Assembly: GCA_900318565.1 (NCBI GenBank)
Contig: ONLD01000006.1
Span: 20,950 to 84,949, forward strand
Reading direction: 5' to 3'
Length of the DNA stretch: 64,000 nt
Origin: an uncultured Bacteroidales bacterium
GTDB lineage: Bacteria > Bacteroidota > Bacteroidia > Bacteroidales > UBA932
The first letter of the stretch is position 1, and each line of letters opens with the position of its first letter. A program made the translations under genes and the position numbers. Of the stretch, positions 16,935-27,400 are shown in pieces. The notes under the pieces are model-generated. The model did not search any database, was not told the origin of the DNA, and saw only the letters and a program-made list of their open reading frames with translations.

Positions 16935-18473
16935 ATGACACAGGAAGAACTTTTCAAAGTGCTTGTAGCACACTGCAAAGAGTATGGTTTCATTTTCCCG
17001 TCCAGCGAAATCTACGACGGGCTTGCCGCTGTCTATGACTACGGCCAGATGGGCGTGGAGCTCAAGAACAACATAAAGCAGTACTGGTGGAACGCAATGA
17101 CCCGCCTGAACGAGAATATCGTGGGCATAGACTCCTGCATATTTATGCACCCCCGCATCTGGGAGGCTTCCGGCCACGTGAGCGCGTTCAACGATCCGCT
17201 TATCGACAATAAGGATTCCAAGAAGCGCTACCGCGCCGACGTGCTCATCGAGGACTACCTCGCCAAGATCGAGGAGAAGATGAACAAGGAGGTCGAGAAG
17301 GGCCGCAAGAAGTTCGGCGAGGCCTTCAACGAAGAGCAGTTCCGTGCCACCAACCCCAACGTGCTCCGCGAGAAAGCCCGTTACGACGAGGTCCACAACC
17401 GCTACAAGAAAGCGGAAGACGCGAACGACCTGGCCGAGTACAAGCAGATTATCGTCGACTGCGGCATCGTGTGCCCCATCAGCGGCACCTGCAACTGGAC
17501 CGACGTTAGGCAGTTCAACCTGATGTTCCAGACCTCTATGGGCAGCACAGCCGAGGGCGCCAGCACCATCTACCTGCGTCCCGAGACAGCCCAGGGCATC
17601 TTCGTGAACTATCTCAACGTACAGAAGACCGGCCGTATGAAGATTCCTTTCGGCATCGCCCAGATAGGCAAAGCCTTCCGCAACGAAATCGTGGCCCGTC
17701 AGTTCATCTTCCGTATGAGGGAGTTCGAGCAGATGGAGATGCAGTTCTTCATCAAGCCCGGCACCGAACTGGAGTGGTTCAAGAAATGGAAGGAGCAGCG
17801 TATGAAATGGCACGTGAATATAGGTATGGGCGCTGAGAACTACCGCTTCCACGACCACGAGAAACTTGCCCACTACGCCAACGCCGCGACCGACATCGAG
17901 TTCCAGTTCCCCTTCGGTTTCAAGGAGCTGGAAGGCATCCACAGCCGCACCAACTGGGACCTCGGAAGGCACCAGCAGTACTCCGGCCGCAAAATCGAGT
18001 ACTTCGACCCCGAAGAAGGAGCCGCCTACACTCCTTACGTCGTGGAGACCTCCATCGGCGTGGACCGTATGGTGCTTGCAGTGCTCAGCCACTCCCTCAA
18101 GGAGGAGAAACTCGAGAACGGCGAGACGAGGGTGGTTATGAGCATCCCCGCTCCGCTGGCCCCCGTCAAGGCCGCAGTGCTGCCTCTGGTCAAGAAGGAC
18201 GGCCTGCCCGAGCTCGCCCAGAAAGTTATGGACGCCCTCAAGTACGACTTCAACTGCCAGTATGAGGAAAAAGATTCCATCGGCAAGCGCTACCGCAGGC
18301 AGGACGCTATCGGCACCCCGTTCTGCATCACTGTGGACCACCAGAGCCTCGAAGACGGTTGCGTGACCGTGCGCGAGAGGGACACTATGAGCCAGGAGCG
18401 CGTGCCCATCACTGAGCTCCGCGACCTCATTGACAAGAGGGTCAACCTCAACAACCTTCTCCGCAACTTATAA
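16935..18473 (+). CDS. glyS: Glycyl-tRNA synthetase, class II homodimeric type
   Basis: A 512-residue alpha2-type GlyRS, as in Bacteroidota, eukaryotes and archaea, not the alpha2beta2 form. Class II motif 2 (FRNEIVARQFIFRMREFEQME) and motif 3 region (ETSIGVDRMVLAVL) are intact, with a C-terminal anticodon-binding domain from ~residue 400. It charges tRNA-Gly; the window also holds tRNA-Gly(GCC). It lies 2 nt after malQ, and its stop overlaps the next start (TAATG). Confidence 0.96.
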   Translation: MTQEELFKVLVAHCKEYGFIFPSSEIYDGLAAVYDYGQMGVELKNNIKQYWWNAMTRLNENIVGIDSCIFMHPRIWEASGHVSAFNDPLIDNKDSKKRYRADVLIEDYLAKIEEKMNKEVEKGRKKFGEAFNEEQFRATNPNVLREKARYDEVHNRYKKAEDANDLAEYKQIIVDCGIVCPISGTCNWTDVRQFNLMFQTSMGSTAEGASTIYLRPETAQGIFVNYLNVQKTGRMKIPFGIAQIGKAFRNEIVARQFIFRMREFEQMEMQFFIKPGTELEWFKKWKEQRMKWHVNIGMGAENYRFHDHEKLAHYANAATDIEFQFPFGFKELEGIHSRTNWDLGRHQQYSGRKIEYFDPEEGAAYTPYVVETSIGVDRMVLAVLSHSLKEEKLENGETRVVMSIPAPLAPVKAAVLPLVKKDGLPELAQKVMDALKYDFNCQYEEKDSIGKRYRRQDAIGTPFCITVDHQSLEDGCVTVRERDTMSQERVPITELRDLIDKRVNLNNLLRNL

Positions 18474-19585
18474 TGGAACCGAACCGGCGCCTGGCGAGCC
18501 TCGATGCACTGAGGGGCTTCGATATGCTGTTCATTATGGGCTTCGCCTCGCTGGTGATGGCGGTGTGCCGCCTGTTCCCGGAAGGCGAGACCAGCTGGAT
18601 ATTCCAGCAGATGAACCACGTGGAGTGGGACGGCCTGAGGCACCACGACACGGTTTTCCCTCTGTTCATCTTCATCGCGGGCATCTCCTTTCCCTTCTCG
18701 TATGCAAAAATGCAGGAGAAGGGAAAGGGGCGCGGGAAAATCTACTGGAAGATTTTCCGCAGGGCGCTTGTCCTGATCCTCTTCGGCCTGATCTGCAACG
18801 GATTGCTCAAGTTCCAGTTCGCTGACCTGCGCTTCTGGAGCGTGCTCGCCAGAATCGGCCTCAGCTGGATGTTCGCCGCGCTGCTGTTTATCAACTTCAA
18901 GCCGTCGGTGCGCGCCGTCACGGCCGTGGCGCTGCTGGTGGGTTACTGGCTGCTGCTGCGCTTCGTGCCGGCCCCCGACGCTCCCGCAGGCGCAGGACCC
19001 TTCTCCTTCGAAGGCAACCTTGTGGGATACGTGGACCGTTGCCTCTTCCCAGGGCACCTGTACAAAGGCGCCGGCGGCGTATTCGACCCCGAGGGCCTGC
19101 TGAGCACCATCCCCGCCGTGGTCACGGCTATGCTGGGTATGTTCACCGGAGAGTGGGTGCGGAAAACGGACGTCAGCGAGAAGCGCAAGGTGCTGTGGAT
19201 GGTGGCGGCGGCGGCCGTAATGCTCGGCCTCGGACTGCTGTGGTCCCTATGGTTCCCTATCAACAAGAAGCTCTGGAGCAGCAGCTTCGTGCTGGTGGTG
19301 GGAGCATATTCGCTCGCGCTTTTCGCTTTGTTCTACTGGATTATAGATGTCAAGGGATGGAAGAAATGGGCCTTCCCGTTCATAGTCATAGGTATGAATT
19401 CCATCGTCATATTTATGGCGCCGCGGATGATAGACTTCAAGTTCACCACCGACTTTTTCCTCTCCGGCCTTTGCTCGCTGATGGGCCCTCTCTGGGCCAA
19501 AGCCGTCTGGAGACTGGGCTACCTTGTGGTCGTCTGGCTCTTCCTTTATTTTTTATATAAGAAGAAAATCTTCCTCAAAGTTTAG
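18473..19585 (+). CDS. DUF5009/NagX-like acyltransferase-fold membrane protein
   Basis: A 370-residue polytopic protein starting RRLASLDALRGFDMLFI, the hallmark N-terminus of the heparan-alpha-glucosaminide N-acetyltransferase (HGSNAT/NagX, DUF5009) family. It has about 10 membrane helices and a conserved His-bearing HVEWDGLRHHDTVFPLF segment near residue 48. Relatives transfer acetyl groups to sugars across the inner membrane, and some act in amino-sugar uptake in Bacteroidota. The substrate is not evident here. The start overlaps the glyS stop. Confidence 0.82.
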   Translation: MEPNRRLASLDALRGFDMLFIMGFASLVMAVCRLFPEGETSWIFQQMNHVEWDGLRHHDTVFPLFIFIAGISFPFSYAKMQEKGKGRGKIYWKIFRRALVLILFGLICNGLLKFQFADLRFWSVLARIGLSWMFAALLFINFKPSVRAVTAVALLVGYWLLLRFVPAPDAPAGAGPFSFEGNLVGYVDRCLFPGHLYKGAGGVFDPEGLLSTIPAVVTAMLGMFTGEWVRKTDVSEKRKVLWMVAAAAVMLGLGLLWSLWFPINKKLWSSSFVLVVGAYSLALFALFYWIIDVKGWKKWAFPFIVIGMNSIVIFMAPRMIDFKFTTDFFLSGLCSLMGPLWAKAVWRLGYLVVVWLFLYFLYKKKIFLKV

Positions 19586-19604
19586 TTAGTTCCAATAAAA
19601 ATAC

Positions 19605-19612
19605 TAACTTTG
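19605..19612 (+). promoter_or_regulatory. -7 promoter element (TAACTTTG) of secDF
   Basis: The octamer fits TAnnTTTG and lies 38 nt before the secDF ATG, giving a leader of about 30-35 nt. Confidence 0.65.
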
Positions 19613-19650
19613 CGAACTATTTTGGAAAATTATTAATATTAACCATAGTT

Positions 19651-22600
19651 ATGCAAAGTAAAGGAGCAATCAGACTTGTAGCAATCCTGCTTGCACTCGC
19701 CTGCATCTGGCAGCTCTCCTTCACCGCTGTGACCAGCATCCAGGAGAAGAAGGCCGCCAAGGCCGCCGCCGCAAAGGTGGACGCATTCAGCCAGAGCGCC
19801 GAGTTCGCAAAGGTAGCTGCAGAGGATCAAGCTTATTTCCTTGATTCACTCAAGAAAAACGAAGAAAAGAGGTTTACAGACTCGATTTCTTCCCAGAAAG
19901 TTTATTTCGGCAACACATTCAAAGAAGTAAAGGCCAAGGAGATCAACCTCGGTCTGGACCTCAAGGGCGGTATGAACGTTATGCTGCAGGTCCAGCTCGA
20001 AGACCTTGTGCGCGCCCTGTCCGGCAACAACACGACCCCCGAGTTCCAGAAGGCCATCAGCCTCGCTAAGGAGCGTATGGTGGGTTCGCAGTCCGACTTC
20101 ATCACCCTCTTCGCAGAGGCTTGGAAGGAGACTACCGGCGGCCAGAGGCTGTCCCAGGTGTTCGGTACCTACGAAATGCGCGACCGCATCAAGCCCGAGT
20201 CCACTGACGACCAGGTTGTGACCGTGATCAAGGAAGAGGCCGAGAGCGCAATTGCGAACTCCTTCAACGTGCTTCGCAACCGTATCGACCGCTTCGGCGT
20301 GACCCAGCCCTCCATCCAGAAGATCGGCAACACCGGCCGTATCCTCGTGGAGCTCCCCGGTGTCAAAGAGCCTGAGCGTGTGCGTAAGCTGCTCCAGGGC
20401 ACCGCTTCCCTGGAATTCTGGACCACGTTCGACGCCGCCGAGATCACTCCTTTCCTCCAGGAGGCCAACTCGCTGCTCGCCCAGTATGCCGAGAGCGAAC
20501 CCGCTACCGAGGCTGAGGCCGCTCCCGCCGCCGACGACCTGGTGGCCGAGGAAATCAAGGCCCAGGGTGAGTCCGACGCTGAAATGGACGCCCTCAAGAA
20601 GGCCAATCCCCTGTTCTCCGTGCTGCAGCCCAGCAACTTCCGCGGCAACGCCTGTATCGGTTTCGCAGCAGCTGCCGATACCGCAGCCGTCGGCAAGTAT
20701 CTCCGTCAGCCCGAGGTTGCAAACCTCTTCCCTGCCGAGTTCCGCCCTATGTGGAGCGTGAAGCCCTCAAGCTATCTGCAGTCCGACAATATCTATGAGC
20801 TCATCGCCATCAAGGCCTCCAGCCGTGACGGCAAGGCTCCTCTGGACGGCGGCGTGGTGACCGACGCCCGCGTGACGACCAACGACCGCCGCGGCGGCAG
20901 CCCGACCGTGTCTATGACTATGAACGCTGAAGGCGCCAATATCTGGGCCCGCCTGACCAAGGACAACATCGGCAAGCAGATCGCCATCGTGCTCGACGGC
21001 ACCGTGTATTCCTACCCTACCGTCAACAGCGAAATCACCGGCGGTTCTTCCGAAATCAGCGGCAACTTCACTATGGACGAGGCCACCGACCTTACCAACG
21101 TGCTGAAGTCCGGTAAGCTCCCCGCCCCCGCCACCATCGTGCAGGAGCAGGTCGTGGGTCCTTCCCTGGGTGCCGAGTCCATCAGGGCCGGTCTCATCTC
21201 CTTCATCATCGCGTTCGTGCTCGTGCTCCTCTATATGTTCATCTTCTACAAGGGAGCCGGCCTCGTGGCTGACGCAGCTCTGCTGACCAACGTCATCCTG
21301 CTCTTCGGCGCACTCGCATCCTTCGGAGCGGTTTTGACCCTGCCCGGTATCGCCGGTCTCGTGTTGACATTGGGTATGGCAGTGGACGCCAACGTTATTA
21401 TATATGAGCGTATCAAGGAAGAAATCAAGGCTGGCAAGGGCCTCGGAAAGGCCGTCCACGACGGTTATGCCAACGCCTACTCCGCCATTATCGACGGTCA
21501 GGTGACCACCCTCCTCACCGGTCTGGTACTGTTCTTCTTCGGTTCCGGTCCTATCAAGGGCTTCGCCACCACGCTCATCGTCGGTATCATCACCTCCGTG
21601 CTGACCAGCATCTTCATCACCCGCCTCATCATCGACGACCGCGTGAACAAGGGCAAGAACGTCAGCTTCGAGTGGGATTGGTCCAAGAACTTCCTCAAGA
21701 ATACCAACGTCGATTTCATCGGCGCCCGCAAGTACTCCTACATCATCTCCGGCGCCATGATTCTCATCGCCATCGGTTCCATCGCATTCAAGGGCTTCAC
21801 CTACGGTGTGGACTTCACCGGAGGCCGTACCTACGTGGTGCGCTTCGACCAGCCCGTGACCGCCGAGGCAGTGCGCTCCGCAGTTAACAACACCTTCAAC
21901 GCAGCGGATCCCGAATCCAGCGTTGAAGTGAAGCAGTTCGGCAGCGACGCCCAGATGAAGATTACGACTTCCTACAAGGTCAAGGACGAATCCTCCGCAG
22001 TTGACACCGAAATCGAAGGTATGCTCTTCCAGGCCCTCAAGGGATTCTACAAGGAAGACCTGACCCAGGCCGACTTCGTGTCCACCCTGGACAACCCCAA
22101 CGGTATCATCTCCTCCGACAAGGTGGGCGCATCGATTGCAAGCGACATCAAGCGTTCCGCAATCATCAGCGTGCTGCTCGCCCTGCTCATCATCTTCGCC
22201 TACATCGCCTGGCGTTTCAAGGGCTGGAGCTGGGGTCTCGGCGGCGTGGTCTCACTTGCCCACACCGCTATCATCCTCATCGGCTTCTTCTCGCTGTTCA
22301 GCGGAATCCTGCCCTTCAACCTGGATGTGGACCAGACATTTATCGCAGCTATCCTGACTATCATCGGTTACGCCATCAACGATAACGTGGTTATCTTCGA
22401 CCGTATCCGTGAGAATCTCGGCCTGCACCCCAACGACGACTTCAAGGAAATGGTGAACAAGTCCCTCAACCAGACCCTCACCCGTACGGTCAACACCTCC
22501 GTATCGACCCTCCTTCCTATGCTTGCCATCGCATTCTTCGGCGGTGAGAGCATCAGGGGTCTGTCCGTCGCGCTCTGCCTCGGTATCCTCATCGGTACCT

Positions 22601-22674
22601 ACGCTTCCATTATGATCGGTACCCCGATTATGTATGACAGCACCCGCAGAGCCATCAAGAAGGCTTCCAAGTAA
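19651..22674 (+). CDS. secDF: SecDF fusion protein-export subunit
   Basis: A 1007-residue fusion of SecD and SecF, the usual Bacteroidota form. The SecD part has an N-terminal helix, the periplasmic P1 domain with LGLDLKGGM, and six transmembrane segments including GMAVDANVIIYERIKEE. The SecF part starts near residue 700 and contains YGVDFTGGR and the paired AINDNVVIFDRIREN motif. It uses the proton gradient to pull preproteins through SecYEG on the periplasmic side. It ends at a strong bidirectional terminator. It contains one of only two CATG sites I found in the window (21756-21759). Confidence 0.96.
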   Translation: MQSKGAIRLVAILLALACIWQLSFTAVTSIQEKKAAKAAAAKVDAFSQSAEFAKVAAEDQAYFLDSLKKNEEKRFTDSISSQKVYFGNTFKEVKAKEINLGLDLKGGMNVMLQVQLEDLVRALSGNNTTPEFQKAISLAKERMVGSQSDFITLFAEAWKETTGGQRLSQVFGTYEMRDRIKPESTDDQVVTVIKEEAESAIANSFNVLRNRIDRFGVTQPSIQKIGNTGRILVELPGVKEPERVRKLLQGTASLEFWTTFDAAEITPFLQEANSLLAQYAESEPATEAEAAPAADDLVAEEIKAQGESDAEMDALKKANPLFSVLQPSNFRGNACIGFAAAADTAAVGKYLRQPEVANLFPAEFRPMWSVKPSSYLQSDNIYELIAIKASSRDGKAPLDGGVVTDARVTTNDRRGGSPTVSMTMNAEGANIWARLTKDNIGKQIAIVLDGTVYSYPTVNSEITGGSSEISGNFTMDEATDLTNVLKSGKLPAPATIVQEQVVGPSLGAESIRAGLISFIIAFVLVLLYMFIFYKGAGLVADAALLTNVILLFGALASFGAVLTLPGIAGLVLTLGMAVDANVIIYERIKEEIKAGKGLGKAVHDGYANAYSAIIDGQVTTLLTGLVLFFFGSGPIKGFATTLIVGIITSVLTSIFITRLIIDDRVNKGKNVSFEWDWSKNFLKNTNVDFIGARKYSYIISGAMILIAIGSIAFKGFTYGVDFTGGRTYVVRFDQPVTAEAVRSAVNNTFNAADPESSVEVKQFGSDAQMKITTSYKVKDESSAVDTEIEGMLFQALKGFYKEDLTQADFVSTLDNPNGIISSDKVGASIASDIKRSAIISVLLALLIIFAYIAWRFKGWSWGLGGVVSLAHTAIILIGFFSLFSGILPFNLDVDQTFIAAILTIIGYAINDNVVIFDRIRENLGLHPNDDFKEMVNKSLNQTLTRTVNTSVSTLLPMLAIAFFGGESIRGLSVALCLGILIGTYASIMIGTPIMYDSTRRAIKKASK

Positions 22675-22691
22675 GTCACCGACTTACTACC

Positions 22692-22727
22692 AAAAAGCCC
22701 TGCCGCTCATCACGGCAGGGCTTTTTT
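22692..22727. terminator. Bidirectional rho-independent terminator between secDF and the DUF4923 gene
   Basis: A perfect 14-bp stem (22692-22705 with 22713-22726) with a 7-nt loop. Flanking A and T runs make it work in both directions between the two convergent genes. Confidence 0.92.
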
Positions 22728-22744
22728 ATTATCTGAAAGGCCGC

Positions 22745-23353
22745 TTATTTAGCAAGCTTGAAACCGAGCTGAACGCCCTTTGCATTGGCGAGCATCTGCT
22801 GCACGGAAGCGAGGGTGGAGTTGTTGGCCACCTTGTTGACGACCTCGAGCACCTTGGAAATGAAGCCCACGAACTTGTCGGCGTCGAAGAGAAGCTGGCA
22901 GCCTGTGGAAGTGGTCTTGATGGTACCTACGAGCTTGAAGGTGAAGAGCTTGGCGAAGTTGATGGTAAGCTTGGAGCCTTCCTTGGTCCAGGTACCGGGC
23001 AGGTTGATCTTGCCTGCGTTGAGGGTGAAGGAACCGTCCTCCTTGAAGTTGAGGGTTGCGGCACCTGCCTTGATGCCGGCCTTTGCGAGGAGATCGTCGC
23101 ACTTCTTCTCAATGGTGCCGGCGCCTGCGGATGTGGCGAGGCTTGTAAGCACGTTTTCAGAGGATGCGCTGATGGCGACGCCCTGATACTTCCAGGAACC
23201 CTTGATGTCGAAAGATGCGGCGGAAGAGGTGCCGGTGATCACGTCACCGACCTTCTCGGTAGCAACCTTAAGGAAGGAATCGAGCCAGCTCTGGGCTGAT
23301 GCGGCCGTGGCAGTGAGCACGAGCGCGCTGAGGATAACAAATACTTTTTTCAT
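22745..23353 (-). CDS. DUF4923-type exported lipocalin-like protein
   Basis: A 202-residue protein with a signal peptide (MKKVFVILSALVLTATAASAQ). The mature part has the GSWKYQGVAISASSENVL opening and a series of beta strands (FKEDGSFTLNAGKINLPGTW), resembling the DUF4923 family of Bacteroidota exported proteins with a lipocalin-like barrel. Function is unknown; a periplasmic or outer-membrane-associated role is likely. It lies 15 nt downstream of the ThiL-like gene and is probably co-transcribed with it. Confidence 0.75.
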   Translation of the reverse strand: MKKVFVILSALVLTATAASAQSWLDSFLKVATEKVGDVITGTSSAASFDIKGSWKYQGVAISASSENVLTSLATSAGAGTIEKKCDDLLAKAGIKAGAATLNFKEDGSFTLNAGKINLPGTWTKEGSKLTINFAKLFTFKLVGTIKTTSTGCQLLFDADKFVGFISKVLEVVNKVANNSTLASVQQMLANAKGVQLGFKLAK

Positions 23354-23368
23354 TTTTTTATAAATTGA

Positions 23369-24370
23369 TTAATGGTTGTCTTTTGCGTTCCATCCCGGGG
23401 CGGACACGGGATGCTCCAGGCCGTCAGGACTTACAAGTACCGCGCCAACTTCGCTTTGTGCGAGGTGCCCGATGATGTCAAACGTCTGAAAATCACGGCG
23501 GAAAGCCTCAAATTGGGCTATGGGCACGACCAGCAGCACCCGGCAGTCGTCGCCGCCGTTCATAGCGGCCGACACCGGATCCACGTCCAGCGCCTTCCCT
23601 AGCTCGAAGCTGCCGCCTTCGAACGGCACGCGGTCGGCATAGACCTTCACGCCCAGGCCAGTGTCAGAAACCAGCCGCAGCAGCGCGTCGGCAAGCCCGC
23701 GGTCCACGAAATACGACGCAGACGGGGTGATTCCGGCATCCCGCAGCAGAGAGGGGAGTCCTGCCGGCAGCTCGGGACGCAGGTAGGAGGCCACAAGCAT
23801 ACGGTAGCGCTCCATTTCCTCGTCGGAGCCCTTTGTGCCGGCCTCGAAGCGGCTCTTTCCGCGCTCAAGCACACGCAGGCCGAAGTAGGCGGCACCGAGC
23901 GCTCCGGACACGCACAGCAGGTCCTTGGATGCAGGCGCCGGGGACTGGGCGACAGGGGCCTCTCCGGTAGCCGACACACTGATAGTCAGCCCGTTGCGCG
24001 AAGGCTGCAAATCCAGACCCACGGAGCTGTAGCCAAACTCGGAAGCGGCCGCAAGCACGCCTCCCCACAGCTCCTTGATGCGCTCGAAACCCAGCTTAGC
24101 CGACACCCCAAGCACCGCTTTCAGCGAACGGGCCTGCGCAAGGCCGGCATACAGTTCGCCGGTCACGAGAGCGACGCTCTTGTAGCCGAGGTGCTTGAGA
24201 GGGAAATATACCAGGTCGAAATCAATGCCTTCCAGAAGTACGCGGGAGGCCGTTACAACGCGGGAACCGGCTTCGGGGACGAACGTCCCGGCATCGAAAG
24301 GCTTGAAAGCAGAGCCCTCGAAAAGAAGCCTTATCGCCTCACGGCGGCCAATTTGTTCAAAATCTTGCAT
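23369..24370 (-). CDS. Degenerate ThiL-like (AIR synthase superfamily) protein
   Basis: A 333-residue protein that follows the thiamine-monophosphate kinase layout: the stretch RVLLEGIDFDLVYFPLKHLG corresponds to the ThiL MLVEGVHFDL region, and spacing to the C-terminal AIRS_C domain is normal. The acidic metal and ATP ligands of ThiL are missing: no GDDAA motif precedes the N-terminal strand; the LSDIYAM-type Asp is replaced by TGELYAG; and the GGDT motif by GLDLQPS. It probably does not phosphorylate TMP as ThiL does. It may be a non-catalytic paralogue or have changed function. Its -7 element lies 4 nt before the ATG. Confidence 0.65.
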   Translation of the reverse strand: MQDFEQIGRREAIRLLFEGSAFKPFDAGTFVPEAGSRVVTASRVLLEGIDFDLVYFPLKHLGYKSVALVTGELYAGLAQARSLKAVLGVSAKLGFERIKELWGGVLAAASEFGYSSVGLDLQPSRNGLTISVSATGEAPVAQSPAPASKDLLCVSGALGAAYFGLRVLERGKSRFEAGTKGSDEEMERYRMLVASYLRPELPAGLPSLLRDAGITPSASYFVDRGLADALLRLVSDTGLGVKVYADRVPFEGGSFELGKALDVDPVSAAMNGGDDCRVLLVVPIAQFEAFRRDFQTFDIIGHLAQSEVGAVLVSPDGLEHPVSAPGWNAKDNH

Positions 24371-24374
24371 TATG

Positions 24375-24382
24375 CAAATATA
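24375..24382 (-). promoter_or_regulatory. -7 promoter element (TATATTTG) 4 nt before the ThiL-like gene
   Basis: On the minus strand the octamer is followed by CATA and then the ATG at 24370. It is divergent from the equally close dnaE promoter. Confidence 0.65.
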
Positions 24383-24427
24383 ATATTTTTTTTGACTCCT
24401 GCGCTTGACAATCCGGCCCGCGTTGGC

Positions 24428-24435
24428 TATATTTG
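24428..24435 (+). promoter_or_regulatory. -7 promoter element (TATATTTG) 4 nt before dnaE
   Basis: A consensus octamer with a TTG about 20 nt upstream as -33 box. CACT separates it from the ATG at 24440, so dnaE mRNA is probably leaderless. Confidence 0.7.
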
Positions 24436-24439
24436 CACT

Positions 24440-27400
24440 ATGTCATTTGTCCATCTGCACGTCCATACGCAATACTCTATTCTTGACGGTCTGACCGACA
24501 TCAAGAAGCTTTTCGCCCGCGCCCGCGAGCTAAATATGCCTGCCATAGCCATTACCGACCACGGCAATATGTACGGGGTCAAGGAGTTCCTGAAGTGGGC
24601 CTGGGACAAGTCCAACCTCGGGCCGGACAAGCAGCCCATCGTAAAGCCCCTGATAGGCTGCGAGGTCTATGTGACGCGCCACTATGACCACCACCTCAAA
24701 GACAACGAGCACAAGCACTACTACCACCTCATCCTCCTCGCGAAAAACTACAACGGCTACAAGAACCTGATGAAGATCTGCTCTGCGGGCTTCATCGACG
24801 GCTTCTACTACAAGCCCCGCGTGACGCACGAAATCATCGAGCAGTACCACGAAGACCTTATCTGCAGTTCCGCCTGCCTGGCCGGGGAAATCTCCCGCAA
24901 CATCGTGGCAGGGGACTACGAGGGCGCACGCAAGGCCGCCGAGTGGCACAAGAAAGTCTTCGGCGAGGACTACTACCTCGAAGTGATGCTGCACAAGACC
25001 GAGGTGGAAGGGCTCGCTCCCGAGGCGCTGGACCGCATACTGGAGGTGTACCGGCAGCAGAGCATAGCCAACGAAGGCATCTTCCGCCTCGCCTCCGAGC
25101 TCGGAATCAAGGTCGTGGCGACCAACGACGCCCACTTCCTGCGCCGCGAAGACGGCCCCGTGCACGACAGGCTCATCTGCCTGACGACCAACGCCAACAT
25201 CAGCGACCCCGGACGCCTGCGCTACACCCAGCAGGAATACATAAAGAGCGAAGAGGAAATGGCTGCCCTCTTCCCGGATCACCCGGAAGCCCTTGCCAAC
25301 ACGCTCGAAGTCGCAGGCAAGATAGAGGCCTACAAAATCGACCGCCCGCACGTGCTGCCGAAATACGAAATCGACCCTGCGTTCCTCTCCGACATCGACG
25401 CCAAGCTCGATCAGTACAAGGACATCATCGATGAGGGCCGCTACAGCATCACCAAAGACAAGGAAGGCAACGTCACGAGCAAGGAATACCGCGGCGACGA
25501 GTTCTGCCGCTCGGTGGCCTACCTCTGCGAGCTGACCTACAGGGGAGCCCGCAAGCGCTACGGCGATACCCTGAACGAGGAGCAGTCGGAGCGCATCGAG
25601 TTCGAACTCAAGACTATCTGCAAGATGGGTTTCCCGGACTACTTCCTCATCGTGCAGGACTACATCGCCGCTTCCCGGGCCCACGGCTATATGGTCGGCC
25701 CCGGACGAGGGTCGGCTGCCGGCTCTGTCGTGGCTTACTGCCTGGGTATCACCAACTTGGACCCCATCAAGTACAAGCTCCTGTTCGAGCGTTTCCTCAA
25801 CCCGGACCGTATCTCGATGCCGGATATCGACGTGGACTTCGAAAACCTGCTGGACGCCCACGACTACGTGGAGCGCACCTACGGCGAGGACCACGTCTCC
25901 CGCGTCATCACCTTCGGCACGATGGCCGCAAAGAGCGCCATCAAGGATGTCGCGCGCATCAGCGAGGTCAGCATAGACGAATCCAACCGCCTCACGAAGA
26001 TGGTGCCGGACCGCCTGAGCGAAAAGGTGGAAAAGAAATACCCCTTCAACCCCAAGCTGGACGAGCTAAAGCCCGGATTCAAGGTGGTCGAAGAAGAGGT
26101 GGAAATCGACGGTCAGAAGCAGACCAGGACCTTCCAGAAAGGTATGGAAGAGGTGGACGTCAAGATTACCCTCGCCAACTGCTACCGCCTTGTGCCGGAG
26201 TTCATCAACGAGCTGCAGAACGGCCCCGAAATCAACAAGGAAGTGCTCTTCTACGCCCAGAAGATGGAAGGCTGCATACGCCAGGTGGGCGTGCACGCCT
26301 GCGCCACCATCATCGGCCGAGGCAACCTGACGGACTACATACCTATCTGTCTGTCAAAGGATAAGGAAACCGGCAAGGACGTCTGGACCTCCCAGTACGA
26401 CGGCCACTACATCGAAGACGTGGGTATGCTCAAGATGGACTTCCTGGGCCTCATCACCCTCAGCATCATCCACGAGACCCTGCGCAACATCAAGCAGCGC
26501 CACGGCATCGACATCGACATCGAAGCCATCGACATAGCGGACAAGGAGACGCTTGCGCTCTACGGCCGCGGAGACACCACGGTCGTCTTCCAGTTTGAAT
26601 CCGAAGGTATGAAAAACTGGCTGCAGCGCCTCAAGCCGGAGAGATTCGAGGACCTTATCGCTATGAACGCCCTCTACCGTCCGGGGCCTATGGACTACAT
26701 TCCCGACTTCGTGGCCCGCAAGCAGGGCCAGCAGAAGATAGAATACGACCTCCCGGAGATGGAGGAATTCCTGGACGAGACCTACGGCATCACGGTCTAT
26801 CAGGAGCAGGTGATGCTCCTTTCCCGCAAGCTTGCCGGCTTCACCAAGGGCGAGGCCGACCGCCTGCGCAAGGCGATGGGAAAGAAGAAGATAGACGAGA
26901 TGATGGTCCTGAAAGACAAGTTTATGAGCCAGGGGCAGGCCAACGGGCACCCGGAAAAGACCCTGGACAAGATCTGGAAGGACTGGGAGAAATTCGCCCA
27001 GTACGCATTCAACAAGTCGCACGCCACCTGCTACGCCTGGGTCAGCTACCAGACCGGCTGGCTGAAGTGCCACTACACCGCCGAATTCCTTGCGGCCAAC
27101 CTCTCCTGCAACCTCTCCAATATGGAGGAAATCAAGAAGATAATGGCCGACTGCAAGCTGCACGACATCAAGGTCCTGAGCCCCGACGTCAACGAATCCG
27201 AAGCCCGCTTTACCGTCAACAAGGCTGGCAACATCCGCTTCGGCCTCGGCGGCCTCAAGAGTTTCGGCTCCAACGTGGTGGACGCCATCATCGCGGAAAG
27301 GGCGGAAAACGGCCTTTTTGCGGACGTTTACGACTTCGTGGAGAGGATGGCCGAGAGGGGAGCCAAAGACTCTAAAAACGTGGTTATAACGGCCAAATCC

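Noticed and set aside
24191-24439. N-terminal extension of DnaE
   Set aside because: It overlaps the ThiL-like gene. The conserved PHP start is at 24440.
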